A stretch of DNA of 8,668 bases from Planctomycetaceae bacterium (GCA_003488325.1 DNLZ01000182.1:1-8668); one strand, 5' to 3'. Shown: positions 1 to 6,552, counted from the stretch's first letter. Notes: generated by a model not told the origin, from the letters alone. A program made the numbers and translations.

Positions 1-4
1 GCGG

Positions 5-64
5 GCCTGAAGGCGTGCGCCACAGGGCGAACCATTCGCACGCCTGGAGGCGTACGCCATAGGG
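5..64. repeat. Two imperfect copies of a 23-base repeat with palindromic cores
   Basis: Copy 1 spans 5-27 and copy 2 spans 42-64, a period of 37 bases. By direct comparison they match at 20 of 23 positions, and all three differences are transitions. The core of copy 2, GGCGTACGCC (49-58), is a perfect 10-base palindrome; the core of copy 1, GGCGTGCGCC (12-21), is the same apart from its centre. In addition AGGCGTGCG (11-19) is the exact reverse complement of CGCACGCCT (37-45), so the region can fold into a 9-bp hairpin with a 17-base loop. The repeats lie just upstream of the first gene and run to the window edge, so further copies may exist to the left. They could be a dispersed intergenic repeat, the terminator region of an upstream gene, or protein-binding sites; the sequence does not decide between these. 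Confidence 0.6.
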
Positions 65-75
65 GGGTGGGCGGG

Positions 76-96
76 CGGTCATTTTTGGTATGACCG
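76..96. promoter_or_regulatory. Perfect 7-bp inverted repeat, possible operator or leader hairpin
   Basis: CGGTCAT (76-82) and ATGACCG (90-96) are exact reverse complements separated by the 7 bases TTTTGGT. The site ends 29 bases before the chosen start (126) of the first plus-strand gene. It could be a dimeric regulator's operator or a hairpin in the mRNA leader. It also contains the in-frame ATG at 90, which makes that ATG an unlikely start. No regulator is encoded in the window and no convincing -35/-10 pair was found next to it. Confidence 0.45.
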
Positions 97-125
97 TGGG
101 ACAGTCGCGTCCGAGGAACCGCCCC

Positions 126-440
126 ATGCCCACCGCATCCTGCCCGCTGTCCACCCGCGACGTCGTCGACCTCTATTTCATGGAGCACCGTGCCAAGCTG
201 CTCGACATCGCCGCGTTTCTCGACCGTCTCGACCGGGCCGCTCCCGCCCCGTCGCATGCGGCCGAGGGGCATGACGATGTCCGGGTGCGGGCGCTGCGTC
301 GGGCGATCCCCCTGCTCCTCGACGGCGCGCCCGACCGCGTCCGTCGGATCCTCGACCTCTTGAGCGACCATTCACGGGACCCGATCGCCGCGGCCCATAC
401 GCAGTCGGCCCTCGGCGCCGATCCCCGCGGCGACTACTGA
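126..440 (+). CDS. Small alpha-helical protein of unknown function
   Basis: This 104-residue protein has no function I can assign. Residues 12-38 are well suited to helix and carry an aromatic/basic-rich stretch (VDLYFMEHRAKLLDIAAFLD). A second helical part spans 54-82 (RALRRAIPLLLD, then RVRRILDLLS). There is no signal peptide, membrane segment or metal motif, so it is probably cytosolic. I recall similar small proteins in other planctomycete genomes, but this cannot be verified here. The start is ATG 126 because GAGGA at 113-117 sits 8 bases upstream. An in-frame ATG at 90 would add 12 residues, but it falls inside an inverted repeat and has a poorly placed ribosome site. The hydrolase gene begins 40 bases downstream on the same strand, so the two are likely co-transcribed and may be functionally linked. 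Confidence 0.72.
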   Translation: MPTASCPLSTRDVVDLYFMEHRAKLLDIAAFLDRLDRAAPAPSHAAEGHDDVRVRALRRAIPLLLDGAPDRVRRILDLLSDHSRDPIAAAHTQSALGADPRGDY

Positions 441-480
441 CCGATCGCTCGGCCCCCACCACCCCTCTCGCCCTTTCGCC

Positions 481-1284
481 ATGGCCTACATCGACCCGCA
501 CATCCACATGGTGAGCCGCACGACCGACGACTACCGCCACATGGCGGCCGCCGGCTGCGTCGCCATCACGGAGCCCGCGTTCTGGGCCGGTTTCGACCGC
601 GGCAGCCCCGAGGGCTTCCGCGACTACTTCCGGCAGCTCACCGAGGTCGAGCCGAAGCGGGCGGCCGCGCACGGCATCGCGCACTTCTGCTGGCTCTGCA
701 TCAATCCCAAGGAGGCGGAGGACGTCGGCTTCGCCCGCGAGGTGATGGCGCTCATCCCCGAGTTTCTCGACCGTCCCAACGTCCTCGGCATCGGCGAGAT
801 CGGGCTCAACAAGAACTCGCGGAACGAACTGGAGGTGCTCCAGGCTCAGATCGACATCGCGAGGCGGCACGATCGGCTCATCCTCGTCCACACGCCGCAC
901 CTCGAGGACAAGCTCAAGGGCACACGGCTCACGATGGACGCCCTGCGAGACGCCGGCGTCGATCCGGGTCGCGTCCTCATCGATCATGTCGAGGAGCACA
1001 CCGTCGGCGAGGTGCTCGACCGGGGCTTCTGGGCGGGTATGACGCTCTACCCCGACAGCAAGTGCACCCCGCAGCGGGCCGTCGACATCATCGAGTGCTG
1101 GGGGTCGGAGCGGATCTGGATCAACTCCGCCGGTGACTGGGGGCACAGCGACCCGCTCTCCGTGCCCAAGTGTCACGTCGAGATGCGACGCCGCGGCCAC
1201 CTCCAGGCGCTGGTCGACCGCATCAGCCTGCACAATCCCACGGCGTTCCTCGGCCAGTCCGCCCGGTTCCGGCTTCCCGGTTGA
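481..1284 (+). CDS. TatD-family metal-dependent hydrolase, EboB-like
   Basis: This 267-residue protein of the amidohydrolase/TatD fold probably hydrolyses a small substrate with a divalent metal centre in the cytosol; the substrate is unknown. Visible metal-site elements are the N-terminal HxH in DPHIHM (H7, H9), E106 in GEIGL, H137 and H140 in VHTPH, H169 in IDHVEEHT, and D219 in SAGDWGHSDPL. The opening (DPHIHMVSRTTDDY), EPAFW (31-35), RGFWAGMTLYPDSK (181-194) and SERIWINSAGDWG (209-221) match what I remember of EboB, the TatD-like member of the ebo clusters linked to secondary-metabolite transport. The usual ebo partners are not next to it. Length is normal for the family. ATG 481 puts the metal motif at the extreme N-terminus, as expected, but it is preceded by pyrimidine-rich DNA with no Shine-Dalgarno sequence. 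The next gene follows after only 6 bases. Family is confident; the EboB subgroup is likely. Confidence 0.88.
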   Translation: MAYIDPHIHMVSRTTDDYRHMAAAGCVAITEPAFWAGFDRGSPEGFRDYFRQLTEVEPKRAAAHGIAHFCWLCINPKEAEDVGFAREVMALIPEFLDRPNVLGIGEIGLNKNSRNELEVLQAQIDIARRHDRLILVHTPHLEDKLKGTRLTMDALRDAGVDPGRVLIDHVEEHTVGEVLDRGFWAGMTLYPDSKCTPQRAVDIIECWGSERIWINSAGDWGHSDPLSVPKCHVEMRRRGHLQALVDRISLHNPTAFLGQSARFRLPG

Positions 1285-1290
1285 GGGGTC

Positions 1291-1782
1291 GTGACCACCC
1301 TCGAGCCCGTCATGCCTCACGCCCCCGAGATCGCGGCCGACGTGCCGCACGTGCAGCTCCTGCTCGACTCCTTCGGCCGCCTCCTCGGCCGCGAACTCGT
1401 GCCTCGCGAGGGATCCGCCGAGGAGCAGGCCCACCGGCTCTTCACGGCCACCTTCGTCGTCGTGTCGCACGGCGTCGAAGCCGATCCGTTGCTCACCTAC
1501 GGCAATCGCGCGGCACTCGACCTGTGGGAGATGACGGCGGCCGAATTCCGGGGCACGCCATCCCGGCTCACGGCCGAACCGGTCCACCGGGATGAGCGGG
1601 CCCGGCTCCTCGAACGAACCCGCCGTGACGGCTTCGTGGACGACTACCGCGGGATCCGCATCTCGCGCACGGGCCGCCGCTTCCTCATCGAACGGGCGAT
1701 CGTCTGGAACCTGACCGACACCGACGGCACGCTCCGTGGCCAGGCGGCGACGTTCGCCGAGTGGACACCGCTCGCAGGGTGA
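1291..1782 (+). CDS. MEKHLA domain-containing protein
   Basis: The 163-residue protein is almost entirely one MEKHLA domain, a PAS-like fold also known at the C-terminus of plant HD-ZIP III factors and found alone in bacteria. No enzymatic activity is established, and a sensory or small-molecule-binding role is usually supposed. Recognisable blocks are VVSHGVEADPLLTYGNRAAL (57-76), SRLTAEPV (91-98), GFVDDYRGIRIS (114-125), RRFLIERAIVWNLTD (129-143) and RGQAATF (149-155). There is no signal peptide or membrane segment, so it is probably cytosolic. The chosen start is GTG 1291, 6 bases after the hydrolase stop, with GAGGGG (1283-1288) as a close ribosome site overlapping that stop. An in-frame ATG at 1312 would remove 7 poorly conserved residues and is possible. 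It is probably translated with the upstream hydrolase gene and ends 34 bases from the convergent transporter gene. Confidence 0.9.
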   Translation: MTTLEPVMPHAPEIAADVPHVQLLLDSFGRLLGRELVPREGSAEEQAHRLFTATFVVVSHGVEADPLLTYGNRAALDLWEMTAAEFRGTPSRLTAEPVHRDERARLLERTRRDGFVDDYRGIRISRTGRRFLIERAIVWNLTDTDGTLRGQAATFAEWTPLAG

Positions 1783-1816
1783 CCGGAACCCGTGCTTTCC
1801 CTGGCCCGATCGCCCT
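1783..1816. other. Short convergent gap without a recognisable terminator
   Basis: These 34 bases separate the stops of the MEKHLA gene (+) and the transporter gene (-). I see no GC stem followed by a T run on either strand. The nearest short stem, GCCCC/GGGGC with an 8-base loop (1834-1851), lies inside the transporter coding end and is not followed by T residues. Termination of the two converging operons is therefore either Rho-dependent or by read-through across the neighbouring genes. Confidence 0.5.
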
Positions 1817-3319
1817 TCAGTCGGGCAGCGGACGCCCCTTCGTCTCGGGGCCGAACCAGACGAGCACGACGCCGACGAGATAGATCGCCACGAGCACCGA
1901 TCCCGCCTTCGGGAAGCTGCCGTTGAAGAAGCCCATCAGGGTGGCGGTCTGCAGGCCGCCGATCGCCGCGATGATCCGTCCGAAGTTGAACGCGAAGCCC
2001 TGCCCCGTCGCCCGCACTGCCGTGGGAAAGAGCTCCGGGAAGTAGAGCGGGAAGAAGCCGTAGAACGACGCGCTGATCCCTCCGGCGGCGAACGCGGCGA
2101 GGAGGAACGACGCGCCGTATGCGTCGTGCCCCTGGTAGAGCCACAGTGCCGCGGCGATCGTCGCGAGGCAGAGGATCGTGAACGTGGGACGCCGTCCGAT
2201 CCGGTCGGCGACGAGCGCGGTGAGGAACGTCGACACAATCGCCCCGAGCGCGGTGGCGATCTGCGAGTACTCCTTCGCGTGCGGCACGTCCTTCCCCGCG
2301 AGCTCCATCGCCCAGCGGGGAATCCACTGGATCGCCCCCCAGGTGCCGAGGAGCGTCACGCCCGCCAGCCCCGCGCCGAAGAGCATCCGACCCACGACGG
2401 CGCGGCCCGACCCCGCCGGCAGTGATCCGGCCCGCTCGGCCCGATCGAGGTAGCGCAGCACGGGATAGAGATAGCCCGCGGCCGCGATCAGGAGGCCGGC
2501 CACCGTGACCGCCGTCGCCCACGCGGGCGGCAGCCCGGCCGGCGACCACGCCCAGATGATCGAGAGCGCCGCCCCGCCGCCGACGAGCACGCCCAGAAGA
2601 TCGGCCTTCATCCAGTGCGACGTGGCGCCGCGCTCGTTCTCGGCCTCCCACTTCTCCGATTCCGGCACCCAGATCCGGATCAGGAAGATGAGGAGCGCCG
2701 GCAGGGCGCCGCTGATCATGAGCAGCCGCCAGGCCGAGTTGGCCACGAGCTGCGTGACGACGGTCTCGGAGAGTCCCATGCCCGTGAGCAGGGACCGTGT
2801 GCCGTCGATCACGCTGCCCAGGCCGAGACTGAGGAGCGCCACGAGCAGGAAGCCGACGTTCGCCGCCGCGCCGATGAGGCCCGCGGTGACCGCCCGCGAC
2901 TTGCCCGGCCAGATCTCGTTGACGAGCGCCACGCCGAGCGACCATTCCCCGCCCATGCCGAGCGACGCGATGAAGCGCAGCGCGGCCACATGCCACGCCT
3001 CGGTCGCAAAGCCGCACAACCCGGTGAAGACGGCGTAGGTGAAGATGCTCAGGGCCATCGCTCGCACGCGGCCGATCACGTCCCCCAGCCATCCGAACAG
3101 CACGCCCCCGGTCGCCGCCCCCACGAGGAAGACGGCGATGATCGCGCCGAACCACTTGTCGGCATCCCCGGGAGCCGCGGCGGCCCCGAGGAGATCCTTG
3201 ATGGCCGGGCCGCCGATGAGCGGGAAGAGCCCCATCTCGAAACCGTCGAAGAGCCATCCGAGGATGGCCGCCACGAGGGCCGCATTGCGGCCAAACGCCG
3301 ACGCGGAGCGATGGGTCAT
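1817..3319 (-). CDS. Major facilitator superfamily transporter, SHS/NanT-like
   Basis: This 500-residue inner-membrane protein is a secondary transporter of the major facilitator superfamily, probably a proton symporter for a sugar, sugar acid or aromatic acid; the substrate cannot be read from the sequence. Evidence includes GWLFDGFEMGLF in the first helix (21-32), the loop 2-3 signature GWLGDVIGRVR (76-86), RFIASLGMGGEW (115-126), the repeated loop signature VADRIGRRPTF (370-380) and the C-terminal PETKGR (491-496). Two extra hydrophobic stretches (about 241-257 and 268-286) sit in the central loop, which suggests 14 rather than 12 helices, as in the sialate transporter NanT. The start is ATG 3319, which overlaps the stop of the upstream oxidoreductase gene as ATGA and has GAGG (3330-3327) 7 bases upstream. 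The frame stays open further upstream, but that extension is Arg/Gly-rich and lies inside the neighbour. Confidence 0.9.
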   Translation of the reverse strand: MTHRSASAFGRNAALVAAILGWLFDGFEMGLFPLIGGPAIKDLLGAAAAPGDADKWFGAIIAVFLVGAATGGVLFGWLGDVIGRVRAMALSIFTYAVFTGLCGFATEAWHVAALRFIASLGMGGEWSLGVALVNEIWPGKSRAVTAGLIGAAANVGFLLVALLSLGLGSVIDGTRSLLTGMGLSETVVTQLVANSAWRLLMISGALPALLIFLIRIWVPESEKWEAENERGATSHWMKADLLGVLVGGGAALSIIWAWSPAGLPPAWATAVTVAGLLIAAAGYLYPVLRYLDRAERAGSLPAGSGRAVVGRMLFGAGLAGVTLLGTWGAIQWIPRWAMELAGKDVPHAKEYSQIATALGAIVSTFLTALVADRIGRRPTFTILCLATIAAALWLYQGHDAYGASFLLAAFAAGGISASFYGFFPLYFPELFPTAVRATGQGFAFNFGRIIAAIGGLQTATLMGFFNGSFPKAGSVLVAIYLVGVVLVWFGPETKGRPLPD

Positions 3320-4713
3320 GCGCGCACCTCGAAGCCGGCCCGCTGCGGCCGCGACCGCAGGGCGTCGGCCTCGGGATCGTCCGGAAACCGCTCCGCCTCG
3401 GGATCCCACCGGAGCGTCCGGCCGAGCCGGCAGGCGATGCCGCCGAGGTGGCAGGTCGTCGCGCTGCGATGCTGGCTCTCCACGTCGGAGATCGGCCGCC
3501 GCCGCGACGCCACGCAGTCGAAGAAGTTGCCCATGTGGTTCTTGATCGCCTCGATCTTGCCCGACCGCTCGGGCCGGGTGGTGTTGTCGAAGTCGTAGAG
3601 CGAAAACGATCCGCGTCCGAGGGGATGCGCGACGAGCTCGTCGACGGGCCTGCCCGACAGATTCTCCCGATTCACGAAGAGCCGGCCCCCGGTGCCGGTG
3701 AAGAGGATGCCGTTGCGCCCATGATCGGCGACCGTCATCTCGACGCCGTTGGCATAGCGATAGCGCACCGAAAAATCGACCGGCACGGTGTAGCGATCAG
3801 CCGGGGCGGTGCCGGCGACCGGGTCGCCGAACCGCGCCGACCCCTCCACCTCCACCGGCACCGAGCCGATCGCCCACTGGGCGATGTCGAGGTGATGCGC
3901 GCCCCAGTCGGTGATCTGACCGCCGGAGTAGTCGAGCCACCACCGGAACGTGTAGTGGCAGCGCTCGGGCACGTAGGGCACGTCCGGCGCCTGCCCCTGC
4001 CAGAGGTTCCAGTCGAGGGCGTCGGGGACCGGCGCCGTGTGGAAGGGGCCGCCGGCGACGTTGCGACCGAGCACCACCTCGACTTTCTCCAGCGTGCCGA
4101 TCCGGCCCTGCCGCACCATCTCGACGGCCGTGCGAAAACGATGATCGCTGCGCTGCCACGAGCCGACCTGCACGACCCGTCCGCTCATCTCGACCGCGCG
4201 ACGGATCGCCCTGCCCTCGTCGATCGTGAGGGTCAACGGCTTCTCGCAGTAGACATCCTTTCCCGCCTGCACCGCATCGACGATCATTTTGGCGTGCCAG
4301 TGGTCGGGCGCACCGATGAGCACGACCGCGACCCTCGGGTCGTCGAGCACCCGGCGATAATCGACGTGACGATCGGCGGTTGCGACGTCCGCGTAGATCG
4401 CCTCCGGTGACAGGCCCGTCTGCCTGGCGACGTTGCCGTCGACGAGCGACAGGTCCAGCACCCGACGATCGGCATCGGCCAGCGCGACCACGCGGCCATG
4501 CGCCCTGGCCGCGGCGGCGATGACGGATCCCTGGTAGCGGGCGCCGACCACGCCGATTCCGAGGCCGTCCGCCGGTGTCGGAACGGGCTGACCGGCCGGA
4601 CGACCCGAGGGATCACCCGCGCGCACGAGCCGGTGCGTCGTGCAGAGCGCGGCGAGTCCTGCGGCCCCCGTGAGCCAGCCCCGGCGGTCGAGCGTGCCGG
4701 TGCGGGTGTGCAT
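3316..4713 (-). CDS. Gfo/Idh/MocA-family NAD(P)-dependent oxidoreductase with Tat-type signal
   Basis: This 465-residue enzyme belongs to the large Gfo/Idh/MocA family, which oxidises or reduces sugars, inositols and related polyols. The N-terminus has a twin-arginine-like signal (LDRRGWLTGAAGLAALCTTH, 8-27), so it is probably exported with its cofactor already bound. The Rossmann dinucleotide motif is GIGVVGARYQGS (52-63). The family's EKP is at 157-159 within DVYCEKPLTLT, and the typical C-terminal-domain block DWGAHHLDIAQWA is at 269-281. The start is ATG 4713, with a strong GGAGGAGG (4731-4724) 10 bases upstream. The open frame extends well beyond this, but the extension is antisense-like Arg/Gly-rich sequence overlapping the ThiF-like gene. 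It overlaps the following transporter gene by 4 bases (ATGA), so enzyme and transporter probably form a pair. The substrate is unknown. Confidence 0.92.
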   Translation of the reverse strand: MHTRTGTLDRRGWLTGAAGLAALCTTHRLVRAGDPSGRPAGQPVPTPADGLGIGVVGARYQGSVIAAAARAHGRVVALADADRRVLDLSLVDGNVARQTGLSPEAIYADVATADRHVDYRRVLDDPRVAVVLIGAPDHWHAKMIVDAVQAGKDVYCEKPLTLTIDEGRAIRRAVEMSGRVVQVGSWQRSDHRFRTAVEMVRQGRIGTLEKVEVVLGRNVAGGPFHTAPVPDALDWNLWQGQAPDVPYVPERCHYTFRWWLDYSGGQITDWGAHHLDIAQWAIGSVPVEVEGSARFGDPVAGTAPADRYTVPVDFSVRYRYANGVEMTVADHGRNGILFTGTGGRLFVNRENLSGRPVDELVAHPLGRGSFSLYDFDNTTRPERSGKIEAIKNHMGNFFDCVASRRRPISDVESQHRSATTCHLGGIACRLGRTLRWDPEAERFPDDPEADALRSRPQRAGFEVRA

Positions 4714-4781
4714 GATGGGCCATCCTCCTCCGACGTGAGGGGTCAAGGATACCCCGCAGGCACCGACGAGTCGCCCCCGGG
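4714..4781 (-). other. 68-base gap, largest internal gap of the minus-strand operon
   Basis: The gap between the ThiF-like gene and the oxidoreductase gene contains the oxidoreductase's Shine-Dalgarno GGAGGAGG (4731-4724) and a short GGGGT/ACCCC inverted repeat (4739-4743 and 4751-4755, 7-base loop). On the minus strand TATCCT and TTGACC occur here, but not in the correct order and spacing for a sigma-70 promoter. An internal promoter is possible because all other junctions of the operon are much tighter, but the sequence does not prove one. Confidence 0.35.
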
Positions 4782-5591
4782 TCACGGCGGCGGCGTGTCG
4801 CCGGCCGATGCCATTCGATCCGCCCGCGTCCCGCACACCCGGCACCCGGATCGCGGAGCGATCTCGACCTGCCGACAGGCGAGCGTCGTGACATCGAGCA
4901 CGACGAGCCGGCCGGCAGCCGCCGGTGCGGCGCCGGCGAGGCTTCGCACCACCTCGACCGCGGCCAGCGCGCCGGCGACTCCCGAGACGGCGCCGAGGAC
5001 GGGAAACTCCCGCTTCCACTGCGGCGGCGCCTCCGGGCAGAGGCAGGCGAGGCAGGGTCCGCCCGGCACCACCGTGAAGATCCGCACCTCCATGTCGTAC
5101 ATCGCGGCATCGACGAGCACGACGCCGGCCGACACGGCCGCCGCGTTGAGCGCGAGTCGCTCCGTGAAGAGCGGTGCCGCGCCGACGGCCGCCGCACAGC
5201 CCGCGACGAGCCGACTCGCGTTCGCCTCCGACACGTTCTCGCCCACGGTCTCCACGACGACGTGCGGATTGAGTGCCGCGAGCCGCTCCGCCGCGACCTC
5301 GATGCGCGGCCGGCCCAGTTCGGGTGTGGACATGAGCACCTGCCGGTTCAGGTCGTCCCGGCGAACCGGTCCTGCGTGCGCGAGCACGAGCCGCCCGACG
5401 CCTGCGGCCGCCAGGTAGAGCGCCGCGGTCCCTCCCACGCCGCCGATGCGTGACACGAGGACGCTCGCCTGCTTCAGCCGACGCTGGCCCGCCACGCCGA
5501 GATCGGTCACACCGAGCTGCCACGCATAGCGGTCGAGTTCGTCAGGCGAGAGCAGCACGTCGGCGTCGACGGGCGGCTGACGGTGTCGCAT
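4782..5591 (-). CDS. ThiF/MoeB/HesA-family E1-like protein with degenerate active site
   Basis: This 269-residue cytosolic protein has the fold of enzymes that adenylate the C-terminus of MoaD- or ThiS-type sulfur carriers, and its gene directly follows a MoaD-like gene. The E1-like Rossmann start is IGGVGG (49-54), followed by RRDDLNRQVL (77-86) and the typical continuation to RLAALNPHV (103-111). Both zinc cysteine pairs are present: C180/C183 and C250/C253. Aligning by eye to E. coli MoeB, key residues are changed: R14 is W24, the first Gly of the nucleotide loop is R48, D62 is G74, N70 is D80, K86 is R96 and D130 is P140; only R73 (R83) remains. It may therefore be a pseudoenzyme, a scaffold or an atypical activator. 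The start is ATG 5591, with GGAGG (5605-5601) 9 bases upstream, inside the end of the MoaD-like gene. The two genes are 5 bases apart. Confidence 0.85.
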   Translation of the reverse strand: MRHRQPPVDADVLLSPDELDRYAWQLGVTDLGVAGQRRLKQASVLVSRIGGVGGTAALYLAAAGVGRLVLAHAGPVRRDDLNRQVLMSTPELGRPRIEVAAERLAALNPHVVVETVGENVSEANASRLVAGCAAAVGAAPLFTERLALNAAAVSAGVVLVDAAMYDMEVRIFTVVPGGPCLACLCPEAPPQWKREFPVLGAVSGVAGALAAVEVVRSLAGAAPAAAGRLVVLDVTTLACRQVEIAPRSGCRVCGTRADRMASAGDTPPP

Positions 5592-5596
5592 CCGTG

Positions 5597-5881
5597 TCAG
5601 CCTCCGGCCACCGGCGGGAGGAGCACCACGGTCGCGTGGTCGCCGATGACCAGCGCCTCACGCGCGTCGCCCGGCACCGCACGGCCATCGACGACGACGA
5701 CCAGCGTCGGCTGGATGCGGCCGTCCGCGGTCAGCAGGTGCGGCCGCAGCGCCGGCGGACCGAGTGCGGCCAGGGTGGCGACGAGGCCCCCGAGCGAGGT
5801 GCCCGCGTCCACCTCGAGCTCGTCCGCATGCCGGCCCGCCGCCGCACGCACCTGGCCCGTGTATTCCACGCGAACGGTCAC
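5597..5881 (-). CDS. MoaD/ThiS-family ubiquitin-like sulfur carrier
   Basis: The 94-residue protein looks like a beta-grasp sulfur carrier. Such proteins are activated at their C-terminus, converted to a thiocarboxylate and donate sulfur, for example to the dithiolene of molybdopterin or to thiazole. It ends exactly in Gly-Gly (LLPPVAGG, 87-94), the diagnostic tail, with no extra residues to trim. The alternating hydrophobic strands (VRVEY at 3-7, LVVVVDGRAV at 60-69, ATVVLLPPV at 83-91) and the length fit MoaD or slightly long ThiS. The start is GTG 5881, which overlaps the ATPase gene's stop as GTGA and has GGAGA (5892-5888) 6 bases upstream. Its position between a molybdate-type transporter and an E1-like gene favours a role in Mo or W cofactor assembly over thiamine, but this is inference. 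Confidence 0.88.
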   Translation of the reverse strand: MTVRVEYTGQVRAAAGRHADELEVDAGTSLGGLVATLAALGPPALRPHLLTADGRIQPTLVVVVDGRAVPGDAREALVIGDHATVVLLPPVAGG

Positions 5882-6552
5882 GCGTCGTCTCCAGCGGCTG
5901 CGAGCGATGCCAGCGGTCGTGCCGTGACCACTCCGTGCTCGATGACGTAGAGGATATCCGCCAGCCGTCGCGCCTCGTCTCGCGAGTGCGTGACGTGGAG
6001 CGTGGTGACCCCGTGCTCCCGCTGGATCCTGCGAAGCAGGACGCAGAGGCGGTCGCGGGTGGCCTCGTCCACGGCGGCGAGCGGCTCGTCGAGCAGGAGG
6101 AGGCGCGGCCGGAACGACAATGCCCGTCCGAGCGCGACGCGCCGCGCCTCGCCACCGCTCAGGTCGCGCACGCCACGCTCGACGAGGTGGGCGATCTCGA
6201 GCGACTCAGCCAGAGCGGCGACGCGGGTCGCGATCTCCGCGCGGGGGACGCGGCGCACGCGCAGGGCGAAGCCGAGGTGATCCCGTACCGACATGGTGGG
6301 AAAGAGCGCGAGATCCTGGGGCACGTAGCCGATGCCGCGCGCCGCGAGCGGGGCCCCCGTGATGTCGATCCCGTCGAGGCGGACCGCTCCCGCCGTCGCC
6401 GGACGAAGCCCGCAGATGCCCTCGAGGAGCGTCGTCTTGCCCGACCCGGTCCGGCCCATCAGCACGCCGTAGCCCCCCGACGGCACCCCCAGGTCCGCCG
6501 CGGCCAGCCGGAACCCGCCGCTCCGCACGGTGAGGCCGCAGACCTCGATCAT
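5878..6552 (-). CDS. ABC transporter ATP-binding protein, ModC-like without regulatory domain
   Basis: This 224-residue ATPase should power the adjacent permease on the cytosolic side of the membrane. Counting from the upstream GTG (225 residues), the motifs are Walker A GRTGSGKTT (34-42), Q-loop Q80 in YVPQDLALFP, signature LSGGEARR (132-139), Walker B LLLLDEP (152-158) and switch His 190 in HVTHSRDEA. These match the molybdate/tungstate/sulfate importer class. It ends soon after the nucleotide-binding domain and lacks the C-terminal Mop/TOBE oxyanion-sensing domain of full-length ModC (about 350 residues), as in short TupC-type ATPases. Two starts are possible in GTGATG. I prefer ATG 6552, which shares one base with the permease stop (TGATG) and has GAAGG (6564-6560) 7 bases upstream. 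GTG 6555 would give a 4-base overlap but a tight 4-base spacing. Confidence 0.92.
   Translation of the reverse strand: MIEVCGLTVRSGGFRLAAADLGVPSGGYGVLMGRTGSGKTTLLEGICGLRPATAGAVRLDGIDITGAPLAARGIGYVPQDLALFPTMSVRDHLGFALRVRRVPRAEIATRVAALAESLEIAHLVERGVRDLSGGEARRVALGRALSFRPRLLLLDEPLAAVDEATRDRLCVLLRRIQREHGVTTLHVTHSRDEARRLADILYVIEHGVVTARPLASLAAAGDDA

Noticed and set aside
62..78. Canonical three-tetrad G-quadruplex
   Set aside because: Only three separated runs reach three Gs and the fourth has two, so the strict motif is not met; kept only as part of the leader finding.
90..125. ATG 90 as the start of the first gene
   Set aside because: It lies inside the CGGTCAT/ATGACCG dyad and lacks a well-placed ribosome site, while ATG 126 has GAGGA 8 bases upstream.
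178..1587. Long minus-strand open frame opposite the hydrolase and MEKHLA genes
   Set aside because: It is Arg/Gly/Glu-rich with no recognisable domain and lies opposite two genes with clear family motifs, as expected of an antisense frame in GC-rich DNA.
1644..3257. Second long minus-strand frame inside the transporter region
   Set aside because: It is an out-of-frame shadow rich in Arg and Gly; the transporter frame carries the helices and signature motifs.
2615..4410. Plus-strand open frames opposite the transporter and oxidoreductase
   Set aside because: They have low-complexity Arg/His/Glu-rich content, no motifs and no sensible ribosome sites, and lie opposite confident genes.
4714..5523. 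Upstream extension of the oxidoreductase frame, giving a 735-residue protein
   Set aside because: The extra sequence is Arg/Gly-rich and overlaps the ThiF-like gene in another frame. The Tat-type signal and strong ribosome site place the start at 4713.
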